Source of the DNA: Actinomycetes bacterium
GTDB taxonomy: Bacteria; Actinomycetota; Actinomycetes; S36-B12; UBA5976
Length of the DNA stretch: 51,770 nt
NCBI GenBank assembly: GCA_021824095.1
Contig: JAKALQ010000006.1
Coordinates: forward strand, 1 to 51,770
Reading direction: 5' to 3'
Shown: positions 18,258 to 26,928 of the stretch, piece by piece
Position numbering within the stretch: position 1 is the first letter of the stretch
Layout of the letters: each line of letters starts with the position of its first letter
Position numbers and translations under genes: made by a program
Notes under the pieces: generated by a model
Databases searched by the model: none
Seen by the model: only the letters and a program-made list of their open reading frames with translations
Told to the model about the DNA's origin: nothing

Positions 18258-19055
18258 ATGCTCACGCCGTACGAACTGGCTCGCGCCTCCGCCGCCTCGA
18301 TCGCCCGCCTCACCGGGATCCGCTCCCACGACGTCGCCGTCGTGCTCGGCAGCGGCTGGGGATCCGCCGCCGACCTGTTCGGGGCGACGAACAGCGAGGT
18401 CGACTACGCCCAGATCGACGGCTTCGGCGCCACCGCGGTCGTGGGGCACGCCGGTCGCCTTCGCAGCGTGAACCTCGGCGAGGATCGGCACGCCCTCGTG
18501 TTCATGGGACGCACGCACCTGTACGAGGGCCGCGGCGTCGGCGCCGTCGTGCACGCCGTGCGCACCGCCGCCGCGTGCGGCGCCCGATCCGTCATCCTCA
18601 CGAATGCCGCCGGTGGCCTGCACCCCGAATGGCGCCCGGGCACCCCCGTGCTCATCAGCGACCACATCAACCTCACGGCCACGTCACCGATCGTGGGCCC
18701 CACCTTCGTCGACCTCACCGACGCCTACTCGCCGCGCCTGCGCGAGCTCTGCCGCACCATCGACCCGGCACTCGTCGAGGGCGTCTACGCAGGACTCCCC
18801 GGCCCCCACTACGAGACGCCCGCCGAGATCCGGCACCTGCGCACGATCGGCGCCGACCTCGTCGGCATGTCCACCGTGCTCGAGACCATCGCGGCCCGCG
18901 AAGCCGGCATGGATGTGCTCGGCATCTCGCTGGTCACCAACCTCGCCGCGGGGCTCAGTGGTGAGGCCCTGAACCACGAGGAGGTGCTCGAGGCCGGTCG
19001 CGCCGCAACGGCGCGCATGGGCTCGCTCCTCGCCGACGTGCTGCGGGCGATGTGA
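18258..19055 (+). CDS. punA: Purine nucleoside phosphorylase, trimeric type
   Basis: 265 aa. It cleaves (deoxy)inosine and (deoxy)guanosine with phosphate to base and (deoxy)ribose-1-phosphate. Motifs of the trimeric class: [12 protein letters not shown] (phosphate loop), [39 protein letters not shown] and [12 protein letters not shown]. Asn in SLVTNLAAG is the 6-oxopurine-specificity residue, so adenosine should be a poor substrate. It ends in TGATG, directly coupled to the phosphomutase, so the sugar phosphate product is probably passed to it. Confidence 0.92.
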   Translation: MLTPYELARASAASIARLTGIRSHDVAVVLGSGWGSAADLFGATNSEVDYAQIDGFGATAVVGHAGRLRSVNLGEDRHALVFMGRTHLYEGRGVGAVVHAVRTAAACGARSVILTNAAGGLHPEWRPGTPVLISDHINLTATSPIVGPTFVDLTDAYSPRLRELCRTIDPALVEGVYAGLPGPHYETPAEIRHLRTIGADLVGMSTVLETIAAREAGMDVLGISLVTNLAAGLSGEALNHEEVLEAGRAATARMGSLLADVLRAM

Positions 19056-20710
19056 TGGTCCCCGACGCACTGCGCGCCCGCGTCCTCGCCTGGCGCGACG
19101 ACGATCCCGATGCCGACACGGTGGCCCGCACCGACGCCCTGCTCGCCGCTGCCGATGGCGGCGACGCTGCTGCCCTCGCCGAGCTCACGCGCGCCTTCGG
19201 GCCCCTGCTCGAGTTCGGCACTGCCGGGCTCCGCGGCCCCATCGGGCCCGGTCCCGCGTCGATGAACCGCGCCGTCGTCGCCCGCGCCGCCGCGGGCCTT
19301 GCCGCCTACCTCCGCCAGCACGATGGCACCGCCGCGGTCATCGGCTACGACGCCCGCCACCGCAGCCTCGACTTCGCACTCGACACCGCCGAGATCATGG
19401 CCGGCGCCGGGCTGCAGGCCTTCGTCATGCCCACGACCCTGCCGACGCCCGTGCTCGCCTACGCCATCCGCGCACTCGGCGTCGATGCCGGCGTCATGGT
19501 GACGGCATCACACAACCCCCCGCAGGACAACGGCTACAAGGTGTACCTCGGCGACGGATCGCAGATCGTGCCCCCCGCTGATCGCGACATCGCGGCGCAC
19601 ATCGCGGCCGTCACCTCGGTGGCTGCGATCCCACGCGATGACGGGTTCACCATGCTCACGCACGACCTCGTCGACGCCTACGTGAACGATGCCGCGTCCA
19701 TCGTGGCACCGGATGCGCCGCGCGACCTGCGCGTGGTGTCCACGTCGATGCACGGTGTCGGCCACACCACCTGGATGGCCGCCATGCGGGCCGCGGGCTT
19801 CCGCATCCCGTCCGTCGTGGTGTCACAGGCGGCACCCGATCCGGACTTCCCCACCGTCGCCTTCCCGAACCCCGAGGAGCCGGGCGCCGCAGACCTGCTC
19901 CTCGCCCATGCGGCCGCGGAGCGCGCCGACCTCGCCATCGCGCATGACCCCGATGCCGATCGCTGTGCCGCGGGCGTCTTCGACGCCGCGATCGGCGCCT
20001 GGCGTCTGCTCACCGGCGACGAGCTTGGCATCCTGCTCGGCTGGTGGACGGTGGAACGCACCCGGCGCTTCGGCCTGCCGACGCCCACCGGGGTGCTCGC
20101 CTGCTCGGTGGTGTCATCCACCATGCTGCTGCGCATCGCCGACGCTGCGGGCCTCACCGCACGGCAGACACTCACCGGCTTCAAGTGGATCGGGCGCGTG
20201 CCGGACCTCGCCTTCGGCTACGAGGAGGCGCTCGGCTACTGCGTGGCACCGGACCTCGTGGCGGACAAGGACGGCATCACCGCCGGGCTGCGCGTGGTCG
20301 AGATGGCCGCGTCATTGCAGGCCGAGGGGCGCACCCTGCTCGACGCCCTCGATGCGCTGTACGCCGAGCACGGGTTGCATGCCACGTCCCAGTTGTCATT
20401 GCGGCTGCCGAGCGCGGAGGCGATCGCCGGTGCCATGGCACGCCTGCGCCAGGCACCGCCCACCGACCTCGGTGGCCAACCCGTGGTCGGGGTGGACGAC
20501 CTCGCGGACGGCATCGACGGCCTCCCCCCGACCGACGGCATCCGCCTGCGCATGGACGGCGCCCGCGTCATCGTGCGACCGAGCGGCACCGAGCCCAAGG
20601 TGAAGTGCTACCTCGAGGTCGTCACGCCCTTCACCGACGACGCGAAGGCCGGGGCGGCCACCGTCATCGAGGCGATGAAGGCCGACCTGCGCACGGCACT
20701 CGGCGCCTGA
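19055..20710 (+). CDS. Alpha-D-phosphohexomutase family enzyme (PGM2/PmmB-like), possible phosphopentomutase
   Basis: 551 aa. Four-domain phosphomutase with the phosphoserine loop VTASHNPPQDNGYKVY (Ser152), metal loop DPDADR (298-303) and the C-terminal phosphate-binding RPSGTEPKVK. Generic annotation is phosphomannomutase/phosphoglucomutase. The length and the PGM2-like features, together with TGATG coupling to PNP and deoC nearby, suggest it converts (deoxy)ribose-1-phosphate to the 5-phosphate; that is inference. GTG 19052 is an alternative start. Its stop is 9 bases from the convergent DUF222 stop. Confidence 0.88.
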   Translation: MVPDALRARVLAWRDDDPDADTVARTDALLAAADGGDAAALAELTRAFGPLLEFGTAGLRGPIGPGPASMNRAVVARAAAGLAAYLRQHDGTAAVIGYDARHRSLDFALDTAEIMAGAGLQAFVMPTTLPTPVLAYAIRALGVDAGVMVTASHNPPQDNGYKVYLGDGSQIVPPADRDIAAHIAAVTSVAAIPRDDGFTMLTHDLVDAYVNDAASIVAPDAPRDLRVVSTSMHGVGHTTWMAAMRAAGFRIPSVVVSQAAPDPDFPTVAFPNPEEPGAADLLLAHAAAERADLAIAHDPDADRCAAGVFDAAIGAWRLLTGDELGILLGWWTVERTRRFGLPTPTGVLACSVVSSTMLLRIADAAGLTARQTLTGFKWIGRVPDLAFGYEEALGYCVAPDLVADKDGITAGLRVVEMAASLQAEGRTLLDALDALYAEHGLHATSQLSLRLPSAEAIAGAMARLRQAPPTDLGGQPVVGVDDLADGIDGLPPTDGIRLRMDGARVIVRPSGTEPKVKCYLEVVTPFTDDAKAGAATVIEAMKADLRTALGA

Positions 20711-20719
20711 CCATCGCGG

Positions 20720-22126
20720 TCACCCCGGCGACAGCCGTGTCGGTGGGCCCACGCCAGGGAGCACTGACACCGGCGCATGCTCGTAGCGCGCGCCTGCGGG
20801 CGTGGTGACCACGCACCCGCCATCCGCACGGCTCTCGACGATGTCGAAGCCGCCATGGGTCTTCAGCAGGTGGTGACGGCGGCACAGTGCACCGAGATTT
20901 GCCACCGTGGTCTGTCCGCCGTCATCGAATGGCTGCGCATGGTCGAGGTCACCGGACGCCGCACGGCGAGTGCAGCCCGGCCAGCGACAATGCCCATCGC
21001 GCGCGACGATGAAGTCGCGCAGGCGCTCGGAGGGTGCGTAGCGGTGCCTCGACACATCGAGGAGGTGCCCGGAGAGTGAATCAGTAACCGGCCGACGCAG
21101 GGTGACATCACCGGCCTGCCCGAGCAGGGCGCGTACCTCGGTGACCGTCACGACCTCCTCGGATCCGGCACCACGGACGAGCGCGGTGGCGTCGCCATCC
21201 TGCAGGCCGAGGAGTGCGTCAAGGCCGACGACGACATCCACGTGCGCACCGATGGGCCCGGCACCATCGCGACGACCACCCAGCAGCAATGTCGCGAGGG
21301 CCTCTGCACGAAGCTCGCCGCGCGGTGGCGTCCTGCTGCCGTCATCGTCGCGTTCACGCCGCAGGGCGGCTGCGAGCCCATCGACCATGGCGGCACAGGC
21401 GATTGCGTGCCCGACCGACATGCGCGCGACGAGGAGGGCGTTGCCGTCGCCCTCCGCCCGCACCCAGACGTCGCGATCCGCGCGAGCTGCCTTCCGCCGT
21501 GCCGCAGCACCCTCGGCATGGAGGGAATCCACGATGCGGGTCACCGCACGACGTGTGTGCGGCACGGTGCCCCGCCGCGCGATGGCAGTGGCTCGATGGT
21601 CCAACTGCCGGCACAGGGCCTCCAGGTGCGCCCGCGTGGCCTCGCGGCCCGGTGACGCGGGATCGGCAGCGTCCATGGCAAGGCCTCGCATGAGCGCATG
21701 CACCCCATCGGCAATGGCATTCGCATGCGCGCACGAGATCTCCCCGTCCGCCAGCGCACGCCGGGCCTCCGGCGCGAATCCGTGCAGCACACGCGCGACA
21801 TCCAGGCGATGCTGCGCGTAGCCCTCCGTCCAGTGGGCAGCCAGCGCGATCTCCGAGCGTGCCGCATCCTCCACCTCGACGCGCCGGGCCGCGCCGCTGA
21901 TACCGGGGATCGTCACCGTGATGCTGCGTCGCGTGCTGCCACCGATGGCAATGAGCGCGGCATGCACCCGCGCCTCCGCCCGTGCCACCGCTCGGAGCGC
22001 ATCCGTGAGACTGGCGACCCCCTGGGCGGCGGGCACCGACCCGACCGAGTCGCGAGCGGCGGCGAACTCGCGCGCGACATCGAGCGCGAGCGCGAGGACC
22101 GCCTCGATCGCCGTACCCATCGTCAT
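20720..22126 (-). CDS. DUF222 / HNH endonuclease-domain protein
   Basis: 468 aa. An Ala/Arg-rich helical DUF222 region (about 1-330) precedes a C-terminal HNH nuclease domain: RDFIVARDGHCRWPGCTRR with the zinc cysteines, DLDHAQPFDDGG with the catalytic His, and NLGALCRRHHLLKT. Such proteins are abundant in actinobacterial genomes (13E12-type repeats of mycobacteria) and are of unknown role, sometimes mobile. ATG 22126 lies 6 nt from TAGCCT (leaderless). Nothing at its ends looks like an inserted element, but it splits the pnp-pmm and deoC blocks together with the decarboxylase gene. Confidence 0.88.
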   Translation of the reverse strand: MTMGTAIEAVLALALDVAREFAAARDSVGSVPAAQGVASLTDALRAVARAEARVHAALIAIGGSTRRSITVTIPGISGAARRVEVEDAARSEIALAAHWTEGYAQHRLDVARVLHGFAPEARRALADGEISCAHANAIADGVHALMRGLAMDAADPASPGREATRAHLEALCRQLDHRATAIARRGTVPHTRRAVTRIVDSLHAEGAAARRKAARADRDVWVRAEGDGNALLVARMSVGHAIACAAMVDGLAAALRRERDDDGSRTPPRGELRAEALATLLLGGRRDGAGPIGAHVDVVVGLDALLGLQDGDATALVRGAGSEEVVTVTEVRALLGQAGDVTLRRPVTDSLSGHLLDVSRHRYAPSERLRDFIVARDGHCRWPGCTRRAASGDLDHAQPFDDGGQTTVANLGALCRRHHLLKTHGGFDIVESRADGGCVVTTPAGARYEHAPVSVLPGVGPPTRLSPG

Positions 22127-22132
22127 GCCGCG

Positions 22133-22138
22133 AGGCTA
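22133..22138 (-). promoter_or_regulatory. Leaderless -10 element of the DUF222 gene
   Basis: Minus-strand TAGCCT, 6-nt spacer to ATG 22126. The -35 region falls in the first arm of the 22154-22186 inverted repeat. Confidence 0.6.
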
Positions 22139-22153
22139 CCGAGGGGGTATGAC

Positions 22154-22186
22154 AGTGAAACCCGTTGCGCTGCAACGGGTTTCACT
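22154..22186. terminator. 15-bp perfect inverted repeat with 3-base loop
   Basis: AGTGAAACCCGTTGC (22154-22168), GCT, GCAACGGGTTTCACT (22172-22186). It lies between the decarboxylase stop (22211) and the DUF222 start, both on the minus strand. It can act as a terminator for the decarboxylase but has no U tract. It also covers the -35 region of the DUF222 promoter, so an operator role is equally possible. Confidence 0.55.
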
Positions 22187-22210
22187 CGTACGGCACCGCG
22201 GCCGTGCGAC

Positions 22211-23608
22211 TCAGCGCAAGGCGTCCAGCACGGTGCGCACCATGTCGAGCGTGGTGCTCGGGTGGAGCAGCGCGAAGCGGCCCACCACCTCGCCCTCCCA
22301 GACGGTGGGCGTGGCGAAGGCCACCTGCTCAGCGAGCAGCCGATCCTGCAGGGCCAGGTACTCGTCGCGTCCCCAACCGGTGCGACGCCACAGCACCACG
22401 GACAGGCCGGGTTCGCGGATGAGCTCGACGTGCGGCGTCTCCTCGATGAGGGCCGCCACCTCCTGCGTGAGGTCGAGCACGTGCTGCACCGCGGCCCGGT
22501 AGGCGTCCGTGCCGTGCACCGCCAGCGAGAACCACAGCGGCAGGCCACGTGCACGGCGGGACAGGTGGTGGGCCAGGTCGGTGGGGTTCCAGTACACGGG
22601 GTGGTCGGACTGGTGCAGCGGGTCGAGGTAGCTCGCATGCTGGGTGTGCACGCTCGCCGCCTGATCGGGGTCGCGGTACAGCACCGCAGCACAGTCGAAG
22701 GGCGCGAACCACCACTTGTGGGGGTCGGTGATGAAGGAGTCGGCATGCTCGAGGCCCTTGAAGCGCCAGGCCTGGTCCGACAGCAGCGCAGCACCACCGT
22801 AGGCACCGTCGACGTGCAGCCACAGGTTGCGCTCGCGGCACACAGCGCTGATGCCGTCGAGGTCGTCGACGATGCCGGCGTTCGTCGTGCCCGCGGTGGC
22901 GACCACGGCGACGACGGGCGGGCCGTCGTAGCCGTCGAGGGCCTCCCGCAGGCGCGCACCGGTGAGGCGGTGGTCGTCCGTGGGGATGACGAAGGGCTCG
23001 ACGTCGAGGATGCGGCAGGCATTGGCCACCGACGAGTGCGCCTCATCGCTGCAGGCGATGCGCACCTCGCGCACACCGAAGCGACGGCGCCCGATCTCCC
23101 GCGCGACAGCGAGCGCGGACAGGTTGGCAGCCGAGCCGCCCGAGACGAACGTGCCACCGGTACCGGCCGGCATGCCGGCGAGGTCGGCGATCCAGCGCAG
23201 CACCTGGTTCTCGGCGACGATCGCCCCCGACGCCTCGAGCCACGAGCAGCCCTGCAGTGAGGCGATCGACACGACCGTGTCGAACAGCAGGGACGCCTTC
23301 GTGGGCGCCGCCGGGATGAAGCCGAAGAAGCGCGGTGAATCGGTGGACAGCACGTTGGCTGCGATGTGGTGCACGTAGGCGTCGAGCACCTCGCGCGGAT
23401 CGCGCCCGTACTGGTCGATGAAGCCGTCCAGAGCCTCCTCGATGGGTTCGGGGCCGGACGGATGGTCGAGCGGCGTGTCGGTGAACGACAGGCGGGTGCG
23501 CACGTACTCGAGCACAAGGCCGGCGAGGTGCGGGTCGTACCGGTGCATGCGGTCCGGGGGACGCGTCTCGGTGACGGCGTGGAGGGCGAGGTACGGATCG
23601 TCGGTCAT
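22211..23608 (-). CDS. Pyridoxal-dependent decarboxylase (group II, glutamate/aromatic-L-amino-acid family)
   Basis: 465 aa. PLP-binding residues: His191 (SDEAHSSV, stacks on the ring), Asp267 in HVDGAYGG and Lys298 in TDPHKWW (Schiff base). The N-terminal SPRFFGFIPAAPTKASLLFD matches the substrate-site region of group II decarboxylases. Likely a cytosolic amino acid decarboxylase, or a related lyase/synthase of this fold; the substrate is not predictable. Shine-Dalgarno GGAG is 5 nt before ATG 23608. Divergent from deoC, with no obvious pathway link. Confidence 0.87.
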   Translation of the reverse strand: MTDDPYLALHAVTETRPPDRMHRYDPHLAGLVLEYVRTRLSFTDTPLDHPSGPEPIEEALDGFIDQYGRDPREVLDAYVHHIAANVLSTDSPRFFGFIPAAPTKASLLFDTVVSIASLQGCSWLEASGAIVAENQVLRWIADLAGMPAGTGGTFVSGGSAANLSALAVAREIGRRRFGVREVRIACSDEAHSSVANACRILDVEPFVIPTDDHRLTGARLREALDGYDGPPVVAVVATAGTTNAGIVDDLDGISAVCRERNLWLHVDGAYGGAALLSDQAWRFKGLEHADSFITDPHKWWFAPFDCAAVLYRDPDQAASVHTQHASYLDPLHQSDHPVYWNPTDLAHHLSRRARGLPLWFSLAVHGTDAYRAAVQHVLDLTQEVAALIEETPHVELIREPGLSVVLWRRTGWGRDEYLALQDRLLAEQVAFATPTVWEGEVVGRFALLHPSTTLDMVRTVLDALR

Positions 23609-23652
23609 GATGGCTCCAAGGCGCTGCTCCCCTGCACAGTAGCCAATCCCCG

Positions 23653-23658
23653 TAGGCT
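23653..23658 (+). promoter_or_regulatory. Leaderless -10 element of deoC
   Basis: TAGGCT with a 6-nt spacer to GTG 23665; no Shine-Dalgarno. Confidence 0.6.
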
Positions 23659-23664
23659 GCGGAC

Positions 23665-24627
23665 GTGACCGTGGTGCTCGGAATCAGCAACAGCGACCTT
23701 GCTGCGGCGACCGGTTCGGATGCCGCGCTGCGCCGCTTCCTCTTCGGCCTGCCCGGCGTCGATCAGGTCGGGGCCGAAGCGCGTGCCGCCGCATTGGCGA
23801 CCCGCTCCATCAAGGCGGCGACGAAGCGTGACCTCATCGACCTCGCCATCCGCATGATCGACCTCACGACGCTCGAGGGTGCTGACACCCCGGGCAAGGT
23901 CTCGGCGCTCTGCGCGAAGGCGCAGCACCCGGATCCCACCGACCACACGGCACCGCACACCGCAGCGGTGTGCGTGTACGGCGACATGGTGCCGCACGCC
24001 GTCCGTGCCCTCGGCCCGGATTCGCCCATCAGCATCGCGGCCGTCGCCACGGCCTTCCCCAGTGGGCGCGCGTCCCTCGACGTGAAGCTCCTCGACGTGC
24101 ACGACGCGGTCGTGAACGGAGCCCACGAGATCGACATGGTCATCGACCGTGGCGCGTTCCTCTCCGGCCGCTACCTGCAGGTGCTGGAGGAGGTGCGGGC
24201 CGTGAAGGAGGCCTGCGGCACCGCGCACCTCAAGGTGATCCTCGAGACGGGCGAGCTGCAGACGTACGACAATGTGCGTCGCGCGTCCTGGCTCGCCATG
24301 CTCGGTGGCGCCGACTTCATCAAGACCTCCACCGGCAAGGTGCAGCCTGCGGCCACGGCGCCGGTGGTGCTCGTGATGCTCGAGGCGGTGCGCGACTGGT
24401 TCGACGTGACCGGCCACCACATCGGCATGAAGCCCGCAGGCGGCCTGCGGACGGCGAAGGACGCCATGCGCATGCTCGTGCTCGTCGCCGAGACGGTCGG
24501 CGAGGACTGGCTCACCCCCGACCTGTTCCGCATCGGTGCCTCCTCGCTGCTGAACGACCTGCTCCTGCAGCGCCAGCGCATGCGCGATGGCGCCTACTCC
24601 GGCCCGAACTACGTGACGTTGGACTGA
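23665..24627 (+). CDS. deoC: Deoxyribose-phosphate aldolase
   Basis: 320 aa, the long form of the class I aldolase. It splits 2-deoxyribose-5-phosphate to glyceraldehyde-3-phosphate and acetaldehyde. Active-site residues: Asp157 in GAHEIDMV, Schiff-base Lys220 in FIKTSTGK and the second lysine in GMKPAGGLRT. The first gene of a tightly packed operon: the active aldehyde dehydrogenase starts 2 bases after its stop. That neighbour can oxidise the acetaldehyde, completing deoxyribose use begun by PNP and the phosphomutase 3-5 kb upstream. Confidence 0.93.
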   Translation: MTVVLGISNSDLAAATGSDAALRRFLFGLPGVDQVGAEARAAALATRSIKAATKRDLIDLAIRMIDLTTLEGADTPGKVSALCAKAQHPDPTDHTAPHTAAVCVYGDMVPHAVRALGPDSPISIAAVATAFPSGRASLDVKLLDVHDAVVNGAHEIDMVIDRGAFLSGRYLQVLEEVRAVKEACGTAHLKVILETGELQTYDNVRRASWLAMLGGADFIKTSTGKVQPAATAPVVLVMLEAVRDWFDVTGHHIGMKPAGGLRTAKDAMRMLVLVAETVGEDWLTPDLFRIGASSLLNDLLLQRQRMRDGAYSGPNYVTLD

Positions 24628-24628
24628 C

Positions 24629-26071
24629 ATGGCACGCATCGAGTACGCCCCCGCCCCCGAGTCACGCTCGGTGGTGCACCTACGCCCGTCCTACGGGCTG
24701 TTCATCGACGGCGAGTTCGTGGAACCCACGCTCGGTGAGCACTACACGTCGGTGAACCCGGCAGACGAGACGGCGCTCGCCGAGGTGTCCGAGGGCAGCG
24801 CAGCCGACGTCGACCTCGCCGTGCGCGCCGCCCGCCGCGCCTTCACCCGCTGGTCGCGCATGCCCGGCGCCGAGCGCGCGAAGTACCTCTATCGCATCGC
24901 GCGCATCCTGCAGGAGCGCGCCCGTGAGTTCGCCGTGCTCGAGACGCTCGACAACGGCAAGCCCATCAAGGAGTCGCGCGACACCGACATCCCGCTGGCG
25001 GCGGCCTGGTTCTTCCACTACGCGGGGTGGGCGGACAAGCTCGAGTACGCGGGCCTCGGTCCCGATCCCCGTCCCCTCGGTGTGGCCGGCCAGGTCATCC
25101 CCTGGAACTTCCCCATGCTCATGCTCGCATGGAAGGTGGCACCCGCTCTCGCCGGCGGCAACACGGTCGTGCTGAAGCCGGCCCAGACCACGCCCCTCAC
25201 CGCACTGCTCTTCGCCGAGGTGTGCCAGCAGGCCGACCTGCCCGCGGGTGTGGTGAACATCGTCACCGGCCACAACGACACCGGTGCGGCGGTGGTGGCG
25301 CACAAGGGCGTCGACAAGATCGCCTTCACGGGCTCGACGGCCGTCGGGCGGCGCATCGCCGAGGCGGTGGCCGGCACCCACAAGCGCGTCACCCTGGAGC
25401 TTGGCGGCAAGGGCGCCAACATCGTCTTCGCCGACGCCGCCATCGACCAGGCCGTCGAGGGGGTCGTGCACGGCATCTACTTCAATCAGGGGCACGTGTG
25501 CTGCGCCGGATCTCGACTGCTCGTGCAGGAGTCCATCGCCGAGGAGTTCGTCGCCCGGCTCAAGCGACGCATGGGCACGCTGCGCGTCGGTGACCCGCTC
25601 GACAAGAACACCGACGTCGGCGCCATCAACTCGTCCATGCAGCTGGCGCGCATCAGCGAGCTGGCCGACTCGGGAGTCGCGGAGGGCGCCACCATGTGGC
25701 AGGCCGACTGCGCGCTGCCGTCGCGCGGCTTCTGGTTCGCCCCCACGCTGTTCACCGACGTGGCCCAGTCGCATCGCATCGCCCGCGAGGAGATCTTCGG
25801 GCCCGTGCTGTCGACGCTCACGTTCCGCACGCCGTCGGAGGCCATCGAGAAGGCGAACAACACGCAGTACGGCCTCGCCGCCGGCATCTGGACGGAGAAG
25901 GGTTCGCTCATCCTCAAGATGGCCAACGAGCTGCGCGCCGGCGTCGTCTGGGCCAACACCTACAACAAGTTCGACCCGGCCAGCCCCTTCGGCGGCTACA
26001 AGGAGTCGGGCTACGGACGCGAGGGTGGCCGACAGGGCCTCGCTGCCTACCTGGAGGGTGATCGGGCATGA
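24629..26071 (+). CDS. NAD(P)-dependent aldehyde dehydrogenase, full length
   Basis: 480 aa. All catalytic elements are present: PWNFP (oxyanion Asn), LKPA lysine for the cofactor, FTGSTAVGR, general base Glu257 in LELGGKG and nucleophile Cys291 in FNQGHVCCAG. Placed one base after deoC, so acetaldehyde is a likely substrate, though other aldehydes cannot be excluded. Its last codons overlap the start of a half-length homologue by ATGA. Confidence 0.92.
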   Translation: MARIEYAPAPESRSVVHLRPSYGLFIDGEFVEPTLGEHYTSVNPADETALAEVSEGSAADVDLAVRAARRAFTRWSRMPGAERAKYLYRIARILQERAREFAVLETLDNGKPIKESRDTDIPLAAAWFFHYAGWADKLEYAGLGPDPRPLGVAGQVIPWNFPMLMLAWKVAPALAGGNTVVLKPAQTTPLTALLFAEVCQQADLPAGVVNIVTGHNDTGAAVVAHKGVDKIAFTGSTAVGRRIAEAVAGTHKRVTLELGGKGANIVFADAAIDQAVEGVVHGIYFNQGHVCCAGSRLLVQESIAEEFVARLKRRMGTLRVGDPLDKNTDVGAINSSMQLARISELADSGVAEGATMWQADCALPSRGFWFAPTLFTDVAQSHRIAREEIFGPVLSTLTFRTPSEAIEKANNTQYGLAAGIWTEKGSLILKMANELRAGVVWANTYNKFDPASPFGGYKESGYGREGGRQGLAAYLEGDRA

Positions 26072-26928
26072 GCCGCATCGACGTGCGCAAGACGCACAAG
26101 CTGTTCGTGAACGGCGCCTTCCCGCGCAGCGAGAGCGGCCGTTCCTACGAAGTGACCGACACCAAGGGGCGCTTCCTCGCGAACGCCGCGCAGGCGTCCC
26201 GCAAGGACGCACGCGACGCCGTCGTGGCCGCACGCGCCGCCTTCAGGGGCTGGTCGCACGCCAACGCGTTCCTGCGCGGTCAGATCATCTACCGCATCGC
26301 CGAGGTGATGGAGGGCCGGCACCCGCAGCTCGTCGCGGACGTCATGGCCGCCGAGGGCCTCACGGAGGCACGCGCCCGTCGCACCGTCGATGCCGCCATC
26401 GATCGCATCGTCTGGTACGCGGGCTGGGCCGACAAGCTGCCCACCGCGCTGGGCAATGCGAACGCCGTGTCCGGGCCCTTCTTCAACTTCTCCATCCCCG
26501 AGCCGACGGGCGTGGTGGCGGTGCTGGCGCCCGAGTCGTCGTCGCTCCTCGGGCTGGTGTCGGTCGTGCTGCCCGTCATCACGGGGGGCAACACCTGCGT
26601 CGTCGTCACCTCCCACACGCGGCCCCTGCCGGCCGTCACGTGGGCGGAGTGCCTGGCCACGTCCGATGTGCCGGGCGGTGTCGTGAACGTGCTCACCGGC
26701 GATCGGGCCGAGATCGCGCCGTGGCTGGCCTCGCATCGTGACGTCGACGGCATCGACTGCGCCGGGGCTGACGCCTCGCTGGCCAGTGCGCTGGAGGTTG
26801 CGGCGGCCGCCAACCTCAAGCGGGTGCTGCGTCCAGATGCCGACGAGGACTGGGCCGCGCATCCCGGCCTGCGGCGCCTCAGCCGCTTCATCGAGACGAA
26901 GACGGTCTGGCACCCGATCGGGGTGTGA
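26068..26928 (+). CDS. Half-length aldehyde dehydrogenase-like protein lacking the active site
   Basis: 286 aa, about 60% of a normal aldehyde dehydrogenase. It aligns with the N-terminal NAD-binding half (KLFVNGAFPRSESGRSY, WSHANAFLRGQIIYRIAEVM, WYAGWADKLP, GGVVNVLTG), but each catalytic element is lost: PWN reads PES, LKPA reads VVTSH, and the Glu and Cys segments are absent. It is bounded by ATGA and GTGA overlaps with intact neighbours, so this is a stable gene rather than a broken one. As I recall, similar short forms follow deoC-aldehyde dehydrogenase in other actinobacteria. A partner or regulatory subunit of the full-length enzyme is the simplest guess. Confidence 0.83.
   Translation: MSRIDVRKTHKLFVNGAFPRSESGRSYEVTDTKGRFLANAAQASRKDARDAVVAARAAFRGWSHANAFLRGQIIYRIAEVMEGRHPQLVADVMAAEGLTEARARRTVDAAIDRIVWYAGWADKLPTALGNANAVSGPFFNFSIPEPTGVVAVLAPESSSLLGLVSVVLPVITGGNTCVVVTSHTRPLPAVTWAECLATSDVPGGVVNVLTGDRAEIAPWLASHRDVDGIDCAGADASLASALEVAAAANLKRVLRPDADEDWAAHPGLRRLSRFIETKTVWHPIGV

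Noticed and set aside
20720-22126. DUF222-HNH gene as a homing endonuclease or insertion element
   Set aside because: No terminal repeats, target duplications, intron or intein features are visible around it; the family is commonly a free-standing chromosomal gene in actinobacteria.
26068-26928. Half-length aldehyde dehydrogenase as a truncated pseudogene or assembly error
   Set aside because: It has its own ATGA-coupled start, a coherent C-terminus, and a GTGA overlap with the next gene; no remnant of the missing half lies downstream.
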